Below, piece by piece: positions 16,785 to 25,421 of a stretch of 64,000 nucleotides of DNA. Numbering within the stretch: the stretch's first letter is position 1; every line of letters begins with the position of its first letter. A program made the translations under genes and the position numbers. This stretch comes from WLWS01 sp965243105 (lineage in GTDB: Bacteria; Pseudomonadota; Gammaproteobacteria; Eutrophobiales; Eutrophobiaceae). The notes beneath the pieces were generated by a model. The model made no database searches. It worked only from the letters and a program-made list of their open reading frames with translations, and was not told where the DNA came from. Location of the stretch: positions 124,001 through 188,000 of the forward strand of contig CBDEUC010000001.1 in NCBI GenBank assembly GCA_965243105.1, in the 5' to 3' direction.

Positions 16785-17657
16785 ATGACGCTGATTAGCA
16801 TACTGCTCGGCCTGGCACTGGAGTATTTTCTCGGGGCACTGGACCACATGCGTAACCGCGACTGGTTTGACAACTACATGCGCTGGCTGGAAAGCCGCTG
16901 CAGCAAGTATGCTTCCTGGGATGGTCCCGTCGGGGTTCTGCTCACCCTGGTACCACCACTACTGCTGCTGTTGCTGGTGGGACACCTGCTGGCTTCCCTG
17001 TCACCGGTACTTGCCTGGATGCTGGCAGTTGCAGTGCTGGTATACAGTTTTGGCCCCGATTTTAATACTCTCATCAATGGTTATATCCATGCGCTGGAAC
17101 AGGGAGACAATGCCGCGGTTAGCCGATATGAAGAAATTCTATTCGAGGAAGAATTGCCGGAGGACCGGGAGCAAAAAGAAAAACAGGCCATTGAAAGCGT
17201 ATTGCACTGTGCCCATGAACATATATTTGGTGTACTTTTCTGGTTTATCACCCTGGGCATGATTGGTGCCCTTCTTTACCTGCTGGTGCTGCGAATACAG
17301 GAAAAATTTGATGGCATACATGGAGCCCATGCGGATGCTGCGAGACACCTGCATAACATATTAATGTGGCCATCCACACGACTACAGGCACTCGGTTTTG
17401 CCCTTGGAGGCAGCCTTGTTGATGCTCTTGAAGGCTGGCGTTCAGTAGAGGGAGAAAGCCTTGAAATAAGCAGGGAGATCGTAGGCACCAGTGGTCTCTG
17501 GGCACTGCAGTACCGTTCCCTTGCGGGTAGCGAATTTGAAGACGAAAACAGCACTTATATTAACTGGATCACCGAGGCGCAGGCACTGGCCAACCGGACA
17601 CTGATTGTCTGGCTCACCATCCTTGGCGTAATGACCATCGGCGGCTGGTTAGCCTAG
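16785..17657 (+). CDS. ampE: Inner-membrane regulatory protein AmpE
   Basis: 290 residues with four hydrophobic segments: about 45-85 (two adjacent), 147-175 and 270-290. The N-terminus LISILLGLALEYFLG and the sequence FGPDFNTLINGY are typical of AmpE. It is encoded directly after ampD, the usual pairing. Its biochemical role is unsettled; it was described as a sensor partner of AmpD. The last 9 bases overlap the 3' end of the convergent lpxH gene. Confidence 0.88.
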   Translation: MTLISILLGLALEYFLGALDHMRNRDWFDNYMRWLESRCSKYASWDGPVGVLLTLVPPLLLLLLVGHLLASLSPVLAWMLAVAVLVYSFGPDFNTLINGYIHALEQGDNAAVSRYEEILFEEELPEDREQKEKQAIESVLHCAHEHIFGVLFWFITLGMIGALLYLLVLRIQEKFDGIHGAHADAARHLHNILMWPSTRLQALGFALGGSLVDALEGWRSVEGESLEISREIVGTSGLWALQYRSLAGSEFEDENSTYINWITEAQALANRTLIVWLTILGVMTIGGWLA

Positions 17658-18383
17658 GTAATCTTCGACCCGCATAAGTTTTCTTTCGCCGCCGCGGCAA
17701 ACCAGCAAGCCATCATCCTCGTACCAGTCGGGAAGCACAGTACGACTCGCGGCCTTACCATCAAGCTCAAAATCGTGAATGGCACTTCGATGCGTGTGTC
17801 CATGCACCAGGTGCTGAACATCATGACGCTTCATTGCCATCTCCACTGTATCCTGGTCTACGTCAACAATGGATGCATCTTTATTGCTGCTCGACTTCTG
17901 GAAAGCGGGTCGAAGCCCGTGAGCCAGTCGTATACGAAGTGCGTAGGGCAAGCGCGGAAAAACAAGGCGGGTAAAACCTGAATCAATAAATTTTCGATAT
18001 AGCTGGTAACTGCTGTCCGCGGTGCAATAAAGATCACCGTGGGAAATCAGTATTCTCAGGCCGTCAACTTCTATGACCTGCTCGTCGGGCAGGAACCGGG
18101 CACCGCTGATTTCACTGAAGCTTTCCCGCATCATCAGGTCGCGATTTCCGCGCTGTATATAAAGCGCCTTGTTTTTTTCAGAGAACTGTCTAAGTTCGCG
18201 GCAAACTTCCGGGTTGGGAGCGGTTTGATCATCATTACCCACCCAGAAGTGGTCAAACAGGTCTCCAAGGATGTAAAGCGCCCTTGCTTCCAGTGCGGGA
18301 CCGCGCAGAAGCCGTTTAAAGAGCTCGATTTTACCGGGACGTGCCGGGCTCAGGTGCAAGTCAGAAACAAACAGCGTGTCCAT
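17649..18383 (-). CDS. lpxH: UDP-2,3-diacylglucosamine pyrophosphohydrolase LpxH
   Basis: 244 residues, a calcineurin-like phosphoesterase in its LpxH form. Metal motifs in order are SDLHLS (D8, H10), GDLFDHFW (D41), RGNRD, SHGD and GHTHR near the C-terminus. It cleaves UDP-diacylglucosamine to lipid X plus UMP, the fourth step of lipid A synthesis, on the cytoplasmic face of the inner membrane. It marks the organism as an LPS-making Gram-negative. It lies 28 bases downstream of the cyclophilin gene and is probably co-transcribed with it, as in Pseudomonas. Confidence 0.95.
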   Translation of the reverse strand: MDTLFVSDLHLSPARPGKIELFKRLLRGPALEARALYILGDLFDHFWVGNDDQTAPNPEVCRELRQFSEKNKALYIQRGNRDLMMRESFSEISGARFLPDEQVIEVDGLRILISHGDLYCTADSSYQLYRKFIDSGFTRLVFPRLPYALRIRLAHGLRPAFQKSSSNKDASIVDVDQDTVEMAMKRHDVQHLVHGHTHRSAIHDFELDGKAASRTVLPDWYEDDGLLVCRGGERKLMRVEDYLG

Positions 18384-18411
18384 GGAAGTCGCTGCTGGCC
18401 TGTTGAGTGAG

Positions 18412-18912
18412 TCAGCCCTCTACAATTTCTGCTTTCTCAATGATAACGAGGTCTACCGGGACATCCTGGTAGCCATTACGCGAGGTCGTGTCTACTTCTT
18501 CTATCGATTCAACCACGTCGCTGCCTTCAACCACCTTTCCAAATACGCAGTATCCCCAGCCATCTTCAGTGGCAGAGCGAAAGTCCAGGAAGGCATTTTC
18601 GGTCGTATTGATGTAAAACTGCGCGGAGGCGGAATGAGGATCGGCGGTGCGTGCCATGGCGATGGTGCGATCCAGGTTGCTCAGGCCGTTGTCTGCTTCG
18701 CAGCGAATCGAATCCCCCGTAGGTTTTTCATTCATTTCCTGGTCAAGACCCCCACCCTGGATCATAAAATCGTCAATAACCCGGTGAAATATTGTGCCGT
18801 CATAGTGCCCGCTTCTCACGTAGCCGAGAAAGTTTTCCACCGTAACAGGGGCTTTCTCAGGGTCAAGTTCCAGTAAAATTTCACCGTGGTTGGTTGTCAG
18901 TCTCACATTCAT
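18412..18912 (-). CDS. ppiB: Cyclophilin-type peptidyl-prolyl isomerase (PpiB type)
   Basis: 166 residues, no signal peptide, so cytoplasmic. Cyclophilin hallmarks are APVTVENFLGYV, GTIFHRVIDDFMIQGGG (the F-H-R-V catalytic Arg), SASAQFYINTTENAFLD and YCVFGKVVEG. It accelerates prolyl cis-trans isomerisation during folding. It is divergent from cysS with about 130 bases between starts, which must hold both promoters, and sits upstream of lpxH in the same direction. Confidence 0.93.
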   Translation of the reverse strand: MNVRLTTNHGEILLELDPEKAPVTVENFLGYVRSGHYDGTIFHRVIDDFMIQGGGLDQEMNEKPTGDSIRCEADNGLSNLDRTIAMARTADPHSASAQFYINTTENAFLDFRSATEDGWGYCVFGKVVEGSDVVESIEEVDTTSRNGYQDVPVDLVIIEKAEIVEG

Positions 18913-19043
18913 GGATCAGTCCGCCTCAGGGGGTTAGTGTCTTCAGCCCGTTATAATAGGACAAAGAGCCAGGCATGGGCAAAAATTAGCGTGCCCCGCA
19001 GGCCTTTGCTACTATGCGCGCCTTTAAAGGAAAGCGACTTAAA

Positions 19044-20426
19044 ATGCTGCAGATATACAACTCAATGACACGCCGAAAGGAAACTTTCCAGCCCCTGGAA
19101 GAGGGGAAGGTGGGCATGTATGTCTGTGGCATAACGGTTTACGACTTTTGCCATATCGGCCATGCACGCTTTTTGCTGGTTTTTGACACCGTGGTGCGCT
19201 ACCTGAGGTCAAGGGGCTACGAGGTGAACTATATTCGTAATATCACCGATATTGACGACAAGATCATTAACCGAGCCAATGAAAACGGCGAAGGCATAAA
19301 CGATCTAACCGAGCGCTTTATCACGGCCATGCATGAAGATACCGATGCCCTGAACATGCTTCGTCCCGACAGGGAGCCGAGGGCAACGGAACATATCCAA
19401 CAGATCATCGACATGATTCAACGGCTCGAAGACAATGGCTATGCCTATGCTGCGGATAACGGTGACGTGTATTTCGCCGTGAGCAAGTATGAAGATTATG
19501 GCCGTCTTTCCGGTAAGAAGATCGACGAACTGCGGGCAGGTGAACGCGTAGCCGTGGAAGAAGCCAAGCAGGACCCACTGGATTTCGTGCTCTGGAAAGC
19601 CTCCAAGGACGGTGAGCCAAGCTGGCCTTCGCCATGGGGAGATGGGCGACCCGGCTGGCATATTGAATGCTCGGCCATGTCTATTGACGCTCTTGGTGAG
19701 GAGTTTGATATTCATGGCGGTGGCCAGGACCTGCAGTTCCCGCACCATGAAAATGAAATCGCCCAGAGTTGCTGCTCGACAGGCAAGACATTTGCGCAGC
19801 TATGGATGCACAACGGCTTCGTGCGGGTAGATGATGAAAAAATGTCCAAGTCCCTTGGCAACTTTTTCACCATCCGTGATGTCATGGAAAGCTATAGCCC
19901 GGAAGTGATTCGGTTTTTTATTCTTTCCAGTCACTACCGTAGCCAGTTGAACTATTCCGATAGCCAGCTGGACGAGGCCCGTGCCGCGCTTGAAAGTCTT
20001 TATATTGCCCTCAGGGATGTGCCTGTGAGTGATGGTCCGCTGGAACATGGCTGGGCGAACAAGTTTAATGAAGTCATGGATGATGACTTCAACACGGCAA
20101 AGGCTGTTGCGATTTTTCATGAGATGGCGAGGGAAATTAACCGCCAGGACAATAAAGAGAGTGAAGAGTGCATGGGCCTTGCCAGGACCCTGAGGCAACT
20201 GGCCAGCGTGCTCGGCATGTTGCAAAGCGATCCCGAGACTTATCTCCAGTCCGGGGTCGGTGGCGACAGCCTTGCCAGCGACGAGATTGAACAGTTAATC
20301 GAACAGCGAAAGCAGGCCAGGCAAAACAGGGATTTTGCTGAATCCGATCGCATACGTGACATGTTGGCAGACGCAGGAATTGCCCTTGAGGATGGACCGG
20401 AAGGCACGACCTGGCGTCGTAACTAG
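19044..20426 (+). CDS. cysS: Cysteinyl-tRNA synthetase
   Basis: 460 residues from ATG 19044, preceded by AAAGGAAAG as ribosome site; an upstream in-frame ATG at 19014 would add a basic 10-residue tail not expected in the family. The HIGH-type motif is CHIGHA near 31, Zn-binding Cys/His residues are in the family positions (MYVCGITVYD, WHIECSAM, GGGQDLQFPHHENE) and the KMSKS loop reads KMSKSLGN. It charges tRNA-Cys. It is followed after about 100 bases by the tRNA cluster, as in other gammaproteobacteria. Neither glnS nor folD flanks it, although both do in Pseudomonas as I recall. Confidence 0.97.
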   Translation: MLQIYNSMTRRKETFQPLEEGKVGMYVCGITVYDFCHIGHARFLLVFDTVVRYLRSRGYEVNYIRNITDIDDKIINRANENGEGINDLTERFITAMHEDTDALNMLRPDREPRATEHIQQIIDMIQRLEDNGYAYAADNGDVYFAVSKYEDYGRLSGKKIDELRAGERVAVEEAKQDPLDFVLWKASKDGEPSWPSPWGDGRPGWHIECSAMSIDALGEEFDIHGGGQDLQFPHHENEIAQSCCSTGKTFAQLWMHNGFVRVDDEKMSKSLGNFFTIRDVMESYSPEVIRFFILSSHYRSQLNYSDSQLDEARAALESLYIALRDVPVSDGPLEHGWANKFNEVMDDDFNTAKAVAIFHEMAREINRQDNKESEECMGLARTLRQLASVLGMLQSDPETYLQSGVGGDSLASDEIEQLIEQRKQARQNRDFAESDRIRDMLADAGIALEDGPEGTTWRRN

Positions 20427-20523
20427 GTTTTTACGAGCAAAATCCCGGAAAAATTGACGCCATTGGGGTGCAGGCGTATCATCCCCCCTCCTTGCAGGAA
20501 GTGGGTGATTTTTAAGGAAATGT

Positions 20524-20600
20524 CGGGGCATAGCGCAGCCTGGTAGCGCATCTGCTTTGGGAGCAGAGGGTCGGGAGTTCGAATCTCTCTGCCCCGACCA
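20524..20600 (+). tRNA. tRNA-Pro (anticodon TGG)
   Basis: 77 bases with encoded CCA. Acceptor CGGGGCA pairs with TGCCCCG; the anticodon loop TTTGGGA sits in stem TCTGC/GCAGA; the T-arm has GTTCGAATC. First of four tRNA genes after cysS. Confidence 0.97.
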
Positions 20601-20616
20601 ATTTTCCCACTCTGTC

Positions 20617-20636
20617 ATTCCCGCGAAGGCGGGAAT
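20617..20636. repeat. REP-like hairpin between tRNA-Pro and tRNA-Arg
   Basis: Perfect 8-bp inverted repeat ATTCCCGC/GCGGGAAT with loop GAAG, flanked by GTC and CTA. This core is widely dispersed in gammaproteobacterial genomes as an extragenic palindrome or miniature-element end. Only one copy was noticed in the window. Confidence 0.5.
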
Positions 20637-20657
20637 CTAATATAAAATGATAAAGAT

Positions 20658-20734
20658 GCGCCCGTAGCTCAACTGGATAGAGCACCGGCCTTCTAAGCCG
20701 GGGGTTGGGGGTTCAAGTCCTCCCGGGCGCGCCA
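20658..20734 (+). tRNA. tRNA-Arg (anticodon TCT)
   Basis: 77 bases with encoded CCA. Acceptor GCGCCCG pairs with CGGGCGC; the anticodon loop CTTCTAA is held by CCGGC/GCCGG. It reads AGA codons. Confidence 0.97.
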
Positions 20735-20763
20735 TTAATAATGAATGGCGATAACACTTTTAT

Positions 20764-20840
20764 GGTGAGCGTAGCTCAGTTGGTAGAGCCCCGGATTGTG
20801 ATTCCGGTGGTCGTGGGTTCGAGCCCCATCGCTCACCCCA
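20764..20840 (+). tRNA. tRNA-His (anticodon GTG)
   Basis: 77 bases counting the extra 5' G (-1) that tRNA-His requires and that faces discriminator C. The anticodon loop TTGTGAT sits in CCGGA/TCCGG. Encoded CCA. Confidence 0.97.
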
Positions 20841-20848
20841 TTTTCGGG

Positions 20849-20880
20849 AAATTGCCAGGTTCGATAAGGCCTGGCAATTT
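20849..20880. terminator. Hairpin between tRNA-His and tRNA-Lys
   Basis: Arms AAATTGCCAGG and CCTGGCAATTT (11 bp) flank a 10-base loop, with a T-rich 3' side. It could end transcription after tRNA-His, which would give tRNA-Lys its own promoter, or be a processing hairpin. Confidence 0.5.
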
Positions 20881-20898
20881 CATTTCAAGCAGAATTTC

Positions 20899-20974
20899 GG
20901 GCCGTTAGCTCAGTTGGTAGAGCAGGGGACTCTTAATCCCAAGGTCGTAGGTTCGACCCCTACACGGCCCACCA
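20899..20974 (+). tRNA. tRNA-Lys (anticodon CTT)
   Basis: 76 bases with encoded CCA. Acceptor GGGCCGT pairs with ACGGCCC. The anticodon loop CTCTTAA gives CTT, reading AAG only. The anticodon stem has a G27-A43 mismatch at its base. It is the last tRNA before the 30-kb accessory region. Confidence 0.95.
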
Positions 20975-21071
20975 ATTTCCTTTTCTTGTTTGCCTGGCTC
21001 CAGGCGCTATCTCTGCGCGAGTTAAGGTCGGGAATATCGGTATTAATACGCTTCACCGTCCTGCAATGAAA

Positions 21072-24000
21072 TTAGCCGGCCGGGAAGGAGCGGATCCACT
21101 GTGAAAACACCCACTTCTCACCCTTCGTCGGTGGCTCACCCACGTGCATGGTAAGCTCATGCGGTTTTCCCTGGTTATCAACATTTGAAAACATGAAGGC
21201 ACTGCCTTTTTTTCCCCTGTGTGCGAACTCGAGCAGCGGAAAAGATGTTTCACCGCCGTCATAGTCGTCATTCAGGTAAACCAGGAATGTTTGCACACGT
21301 TGCCCCCGCGAGGTGAGTTCCTGGGCGTAGGCAGGGTTTTGCGGATCAAGATAGTCAAAATGGCGGGCAAATGTTTCCCCCGGGGTGTAGTGCAATAACT
21401 TTGGGATTTCCATGGCCCGGTCAGGTCGGCCAGTGATGGCACTAATTCGAGCGCGTAACACAAAGGTGAGCAAACCGCAGTGTTCAAGTCCAAGGTCGCA
21501 CTGCGAGTTCGTGCGTCGTTGGTCCCTTGTTGTGCCACCGGTGACCTGATCATAGATGGTGGCCCTGCTCAGCCGGTTTTTACCCTGCTCGATAAGCCAG
21601 TCACAGGTTGAAGCCGGTATGAAGTTTTCAATTACCCTGGTTTCAGGGTCCTGTAGCAGTTCGACGCATGCCGGAGCTTCGAACCAGTGACGCAGGTCAA
21701 TGCTCGCCCGAAGCGAGCGCCAGTCCTGGGACTGTTGCAGGTTTCCTGCCGGACCTGCTGCGAGCAGGACCAGTGATTCTGCCGCCTGTTGATGACCCAG
21801 TTCAGCAGAATGCTGGAGGTAATCCAGTGCTTTTTCCCAGTCCTGCTGCTGCCAGAACGAGGCACCGAAAACCGTGGCGGCCAGGTAGGCTGCCCTTGCA
21901 TCCGTTTTTGCAGCCTCCTCGATAATCGCCAGTCCGCGAGAAGGATTGGCCTGAGTGCCTTGACCGGTCAGCAAGCGCAGACCCTCGTCCACCGCAGCGT
22001 GATGAGGTGTCGAATCCGCCGGTGCGGGGGCTCGCCCTGTAGCCGGAGGTTTTTGCATGAGGGGTTTTGCCGCGACTGGCTTTTCGCGAAAAGAGATCAG
22101 GCGCCAGCGTCGAAGCTGGGCAAACAGGCGAACCAGCATGGCATCGGGCATATTCCCAAGTTGGCTCCTGATCGTGTCAAAGATATGAGCAGTATCATTA
22201 GCGCCATTCGCCAGGCCGCCAAGCAACAGCTCCATGATGGCAATGATTGGCCCTTCCCGAAGTGCAAAGGGGTACCTGCCCCAGGGGGTGGATGCAGAAA
22301 AAAGCAGGCCCTGGCCATCAGGAGTGCGACGGATATCCTCGGGGCCGACCAGGAAATACGGGTAGAGCTCGTGGAAGGAGTTGTAACCCGGTTTCCTGGT
22401 TACGACTCTTCCTTCAAAGACACAGGCATCAAGCTGGGTCAGGAGTAAACACCACAGTGCGTCTTCCGGTGTTTCGACAATGGGTTCGCCCATTACGTTG
22501 AGTGAGGTGTTGATCAGCATTGGTACACCGGTCAGTTTTCCAAATGCCTTTACCAGCCTGTAGTAATCTCCATTAGCCTGCTCTGTGACAGTCTGCACAC
22601 GACCTGTGTTATCGACATGAACAACACCCGGTACCTGCTGCAACCTATCATCCCTGAAACGCATGATGCGAAGCATAAAGGGACTTACAGGGGTACTTTG
22701 TCCAAGCTCAAACCAGTTTGAAACTTCCTCCAGGGGAAGGACAGGGGCAAAAGGGCGAAATGCTTCGCGGTGTTTTACGCGCGCATTCAACTTTTCCTTC
22801 GCATCCGGCAGGCGGGGATCACACAGAATGCTTCGCTGGCCCAGTGAGCGTGGGCCGAGTTCAGAAGGGCCATTGAACCAGCCGATTATCTTGCCCTGTG
22901 CCAGTAGTTCGGCGGCTTCGTCAACACTGTCACCCGTTGATATTGAAACCAGTGCAGGCGTCCTGGATATTGCCTCGTCAATGTCTTTTTCCGAGTAAGT
23001 TTTCCCAAGGCCATCTTTTTCCATCGCGCTCGAGTGGAAACGCCCGGTCAGTTTCCACAGGCCATAGTAGGCTGCGCCAATTGCGGGCCCGGAGTCTTCT
23101 GCGGCGGGTACGATATAAACCTGTTCAAAATCACTCTCACGAATGATCCTTTCATTTGCCACGCTGTTTAACGCTACACCGCCAGCATAAACGAGGTTTC
23201 TTGATGAACATAAATCACGCACCCTGCCGACCAGGTAGAGCAGGGCGTGTTCCAACGCGTTTTGTACCGATGCTGAAAGGTCCTGGTAATGTTCCTGGTT
23301 GGCGGGCCAACGCTCGCTGCTGCCAAAACGTTTTGGCACGGTATCATTGAATACAAATTCCCCATCGCGTATTTCAAAAAACTCGGCAGGTCCAATGTTT
23401 GCCTTGCCATAAGGCGCCAGGCCCATGACTTTTCCGGCGTCCATGGTGTTCCCAAATATTTGCCCCGCAACGGCCGAGAACATGCCGCCGAGGCTGCCAA
23501 ATCCCTGCATGGCGGCACCAACGGGAGGTGGAGTTAACCAGCGTCCGTCGGCAATCATGTGCTTTTCAAGCGCCTCAATTGAGCCTGTATTACAGCGGTA
23601 AATTGAATTGGTTTCACCACCGATGACTCCCGGCCTGAGCAACGCGTCTTTTTCGTTATCACCCAGGTCGTAGCTTGGAGAACCCATTCCATCCACCACA
23701 AGCGCCGCGGACTCGTCAAATCCGCTTGTGCAAAATGCGCTGATTGCGTGACCGGCATGGTGCGACAGTGATATTACCGGCGTGTTGTGAAGCGCAACGC
23801 CCAGCTGGGTGCTTTTACCGATATCGTTTTCCGGTGATGTCAACTCTGTCTGTGGACACAGAACCACCATGTCCAGCTGACTGGCATTAATGCCACCCTG
23901 CTCCAGGCAATATTCAATGGCAAGTGAGTGCCTGGCGCAGGAAAGGCGCGCTCTTTTTTGACCAACCAGTCGTTCTTCCTGTACTGCAGCGACTATTTTT

Positions 24001-24077
24001 TCACCGTGGAGTAGACAGGCGGCGCCATTATGCGAAGCGCTTAGACCAAGGATCCAGGGGCGGTCACTGCTTGCCAT
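21072..24077 (-). CDS. Carbamoyltransferase (NodU/CmcH family) fused to Sel1-type repeats and a 2OG-Fe(II) prolyl-4-hydroxylase domain
   Basis: 1001 residues, cytoplasmic. Residues 1-350 are the Kae1-like carbamoyltransferase N-domain (GLSASHNGAACLL, AVQEERL, SHHAGH with H106/H107/H110, VVDGMGS). About 390-570 are the C-domain with GPSELGPRSLGQRSILCDPR. About 595-680 form a helical linker, and 690-765 a Sel1/TPR patch (ALDYLQHSAELGHQQAAE). About 800-1001 are a prolyl-4-hydroxylase-type oxygenase with complete iron and 2OG residues: H906-x-D908, H978 (TMHVGEP) and K988 (KGEKW). Such enzymes carbamoylate a hydroxyl using carbamoyl phosphate and hydroxylate an unactivated carbon, so one protein could install OH and then carbamate. 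The substrate is unknown. A halogenase and an oxidase gene lie nearby. Confidence 0.85.
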   Translation of the reverse strand: MASSDRPWILGLSASHNGAACLLHGEKIVAAVQEERLVGQKRARLSCARHSLAIEYCLEQGGINASQLDMVVLCPQTELTSPENDIGKSTQLGVALHNTPVISLSHHAGHAISAFCTSGFDESAALVVDGMGSPSYDLGDNEKDALLRPGVIGGETNSIYRCNTGSIEALEKHMIADGRWLTPPPVGAAMQGFGSLGGMFSAVAGQIFGNTMDAGKVMGLAPYGKANIGPAEFFEIRDGEFVFNDTVPKRFGSSERWPANQEHYQDLSASVQNALEHALLYLVGRVRDLCSSRNLVYAGGVALNSVANERIIRESDFEQVYIVPAAEDSGPAIGAAYYGLWKLTGRFHSSAMEKDGLGKTYSEKDIDEAISRTPALVSISTGDSVDEAAELLAQGKIIGWFNGPSELGPRSLGQRSILCDPRLPDAKEKLNARVKHREAFRPFAPVLPLEEVSNWFELGQSTPVSPFMLRIMRFRDDRLQQVPGVVHVDNTGRVQTVTEQANGDYYRLVKAFGKLTGVPMLINTSLNVMGEPIVETPEDALWCLLLTQLDACVFEGRVVTRKPGYNSFHELYPYFLVGPEDIRRTPDGQGLLFSASTPWGRYPFALREGPIIAIMELLLGGLANGANDTAHIFDTIRSQLGNMPDAMLVRLFAQLRRWRLISFREKPVAAKPLMQKPPATGRAPAPADSTPHHAAVDEGLRLLTGQGTQANPSRGLAIIEEAAKTDARAAYLAATVFGASFWQQQDWEKALDYLQHSAELGHQQAAESLVLLAAGPAGNLQQSQDWRSLRASIDLRHWFEAPACVELLQDPETRVIENFIPASTCDWLIEQGKNRLSRATIYDQVTGGTTRDQRRTNSQCDLGLEHCGLLTFVLRARISAITGRPDRAMEIPKLLHYTPGETFARHFDYLDPQNPAYAQELTSRGQRVQTFLVYLNDDYDGGETSFPLLEFAHRGKKGSAFMFSNVDNQGKPHELTMHVGEPPTKGEKWVFSQWIRSFPAG

Positions 24078-24631
24078 GTAAACTTGTTTTCCGGAAAAGG
24101 TTATGTGTTGGTGAGCTTCATTTTACAGCAGAGCTTGGGGCATTTCAGAAATCAATTATTGTGATGGCAGGAGAATATCCAGTGAGGTTAAAGATACCCC
24201 GGTACAGCGAGATTGCGGGCTCGACTATACCGGGGGGGAGGGGGGGACCCTGTGAATGAAATGACTTTCCAGGTCGATATCCGGACTTCGTGTTAGCCAG
24301 TAAGTGATGCCAGGTGGGTCTTCCTCTCATTTGAGATTCAAGTTGCGATACCAGCCCTGGTCAGTCTCGGATTGCCAGCTTCACTGGCCACTTGCGCACC
24401 CCCTGGCTCTCTTTCCTCTCGGAAGAGATATTAACCAGGGACCGGGGCCCGTGCCTGGGCAAGTCAATGAAGAAGCAGTATTGGCTTACTGCAAAGTGAC
24501 AGCACAGCCCAACTTTGCGCAAACCCGGCGATAAGCTGGTTATGACGGCACTTGTGGAAGTGGCAGACAAGGCGAGGGGGTGTTGAGACAACGCCGACAT
24601 GGAATGGCGTTGACGGTTTACGGCTTACTTA
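24078..24631. other. Gene-free gap of about 550 bases with a G-tract
   Basis: No convincing coding frame on either strand. The one notable element is two runs of seven G separated by a single A (24232-24246) upstream of the carbamoyltransferase fusion gene. This could be slippage-prone or form a G-quadruplex. The promoter of the fusion gene must lie near the left edge, but no clear elements were seen. Confidence 0.5.
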
Positions 24632-25258
24632 TCACCCACAGTCAAATTCGTTCACGACCTTCATCAGGAGTTCGGCCTTGGAGCCGGTCCTGGTCTTACG
24701 GTAAATATGCTTCAGGTGTGTTCGAATCGTGTTAACAGTGATGTAGCTCTCTTCGGAGATGGCATTTAAGTCGGGATTCTTGAGAAGCTTGGTAACGAGG
24801 TTGCTTTCGCTTTTTGTGAGTCCATAAGCATCCATCAGTTCGCTGACGCTCAGTGTTTTCTTTACCTTGCCGCCGTCGTTTTTCCTGCGCTTGCTATTGA
24901 CGGCAAAATTGATGGTGGTTCGAAGGTCAACTTCTCGAAGTGGTTTGTTGATAAAGCCCGAATGGGCCGTACCCCGAGCCCGGTCCAGGACTTCTTCGTC
25001 ATTGTGCGCGGTTACGTAAACCACGGGAACATCGAGTTCGCTGATTATCCTGTCTGCTGCAGTGATGCCATCCACTTCACCTTCCAGGCGGATATCCATT
25101 AGCACCAGGTCCGGGTCATTTTCCTCGGTGGACCGGATGGCGTTGTCGCCGCTGTTTACTACATCCACCACCTGGTAATCGCATTTCTCCAGGAACATCT
25201 TGATTATCGAGGCAGTCGTCCTGTCGTTTTCGACCACAAGTAATCTACCGTTTGGCAT
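24632..25258 (-). CDS. Orphan response regulator, receiver plus LuxR-type HTH
   Basis: 208 residues. The receiver domain (1-120) has the acidic pair E10/D12, phospho-acceptor D55 (LVLMDIRLEG), Thr in VVYVTAHND and Lys in SGFINKPL. A short Lys-rich linker is followed by a LuxR/NarL-type HTH (LTKSESNLVTKLLKN, VNTIRTHLKHIYRKT). The receiver begins VENDRTTASIIKMFLEK, the style of PAS/histidine-kinase partner regulators. No histidine kinase is encoded in the window. The upstream 160 bases are very AT-rich (25285-25310). It may control the halogenase or the carbamoyltransferase fusion that flank it in the same orientation; this is inference from position. Confidence 0.88.
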   Translation of the reverse strand: MPNGRLLVVENDRTTASIIKMFLEKCDYQVVDVVNSGDNAIRSTEENDPDLVLMDIRLEGEVDGITAADRIISELDVPVVYVTAHNDEEVLDRARGTAHSGFINKPLREVDLRTTINFAVNSKRRKNDGGKVKKTLSVSELMDAYGLTKSESNLVTKLLKNPDLNAISEESYITVNTIRTHLKHIYRKTRTGSKAELLMKVVNEFDCG

Positions 25259-25421
25259 AGCCGCTATTCCGTATGTCTCTGATTATTAATAATATTATTA
25301 TAATTATAAGATGCCGGAATGTTCCCTTGTTGCCCACCCTCGTTGGCTAACACCAGCCCTTTATTAATATTAGCATGTCTTTGATATTTGTCCCTTTTTT
25401 TGAGCATGAAAAATTCCCGTT

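Noticed and set aside
24304..24600. Short frames on both strands in the gap before the response regulator
   Set aside because: Biased composition and no ribosome site or family. They look like chance frames.
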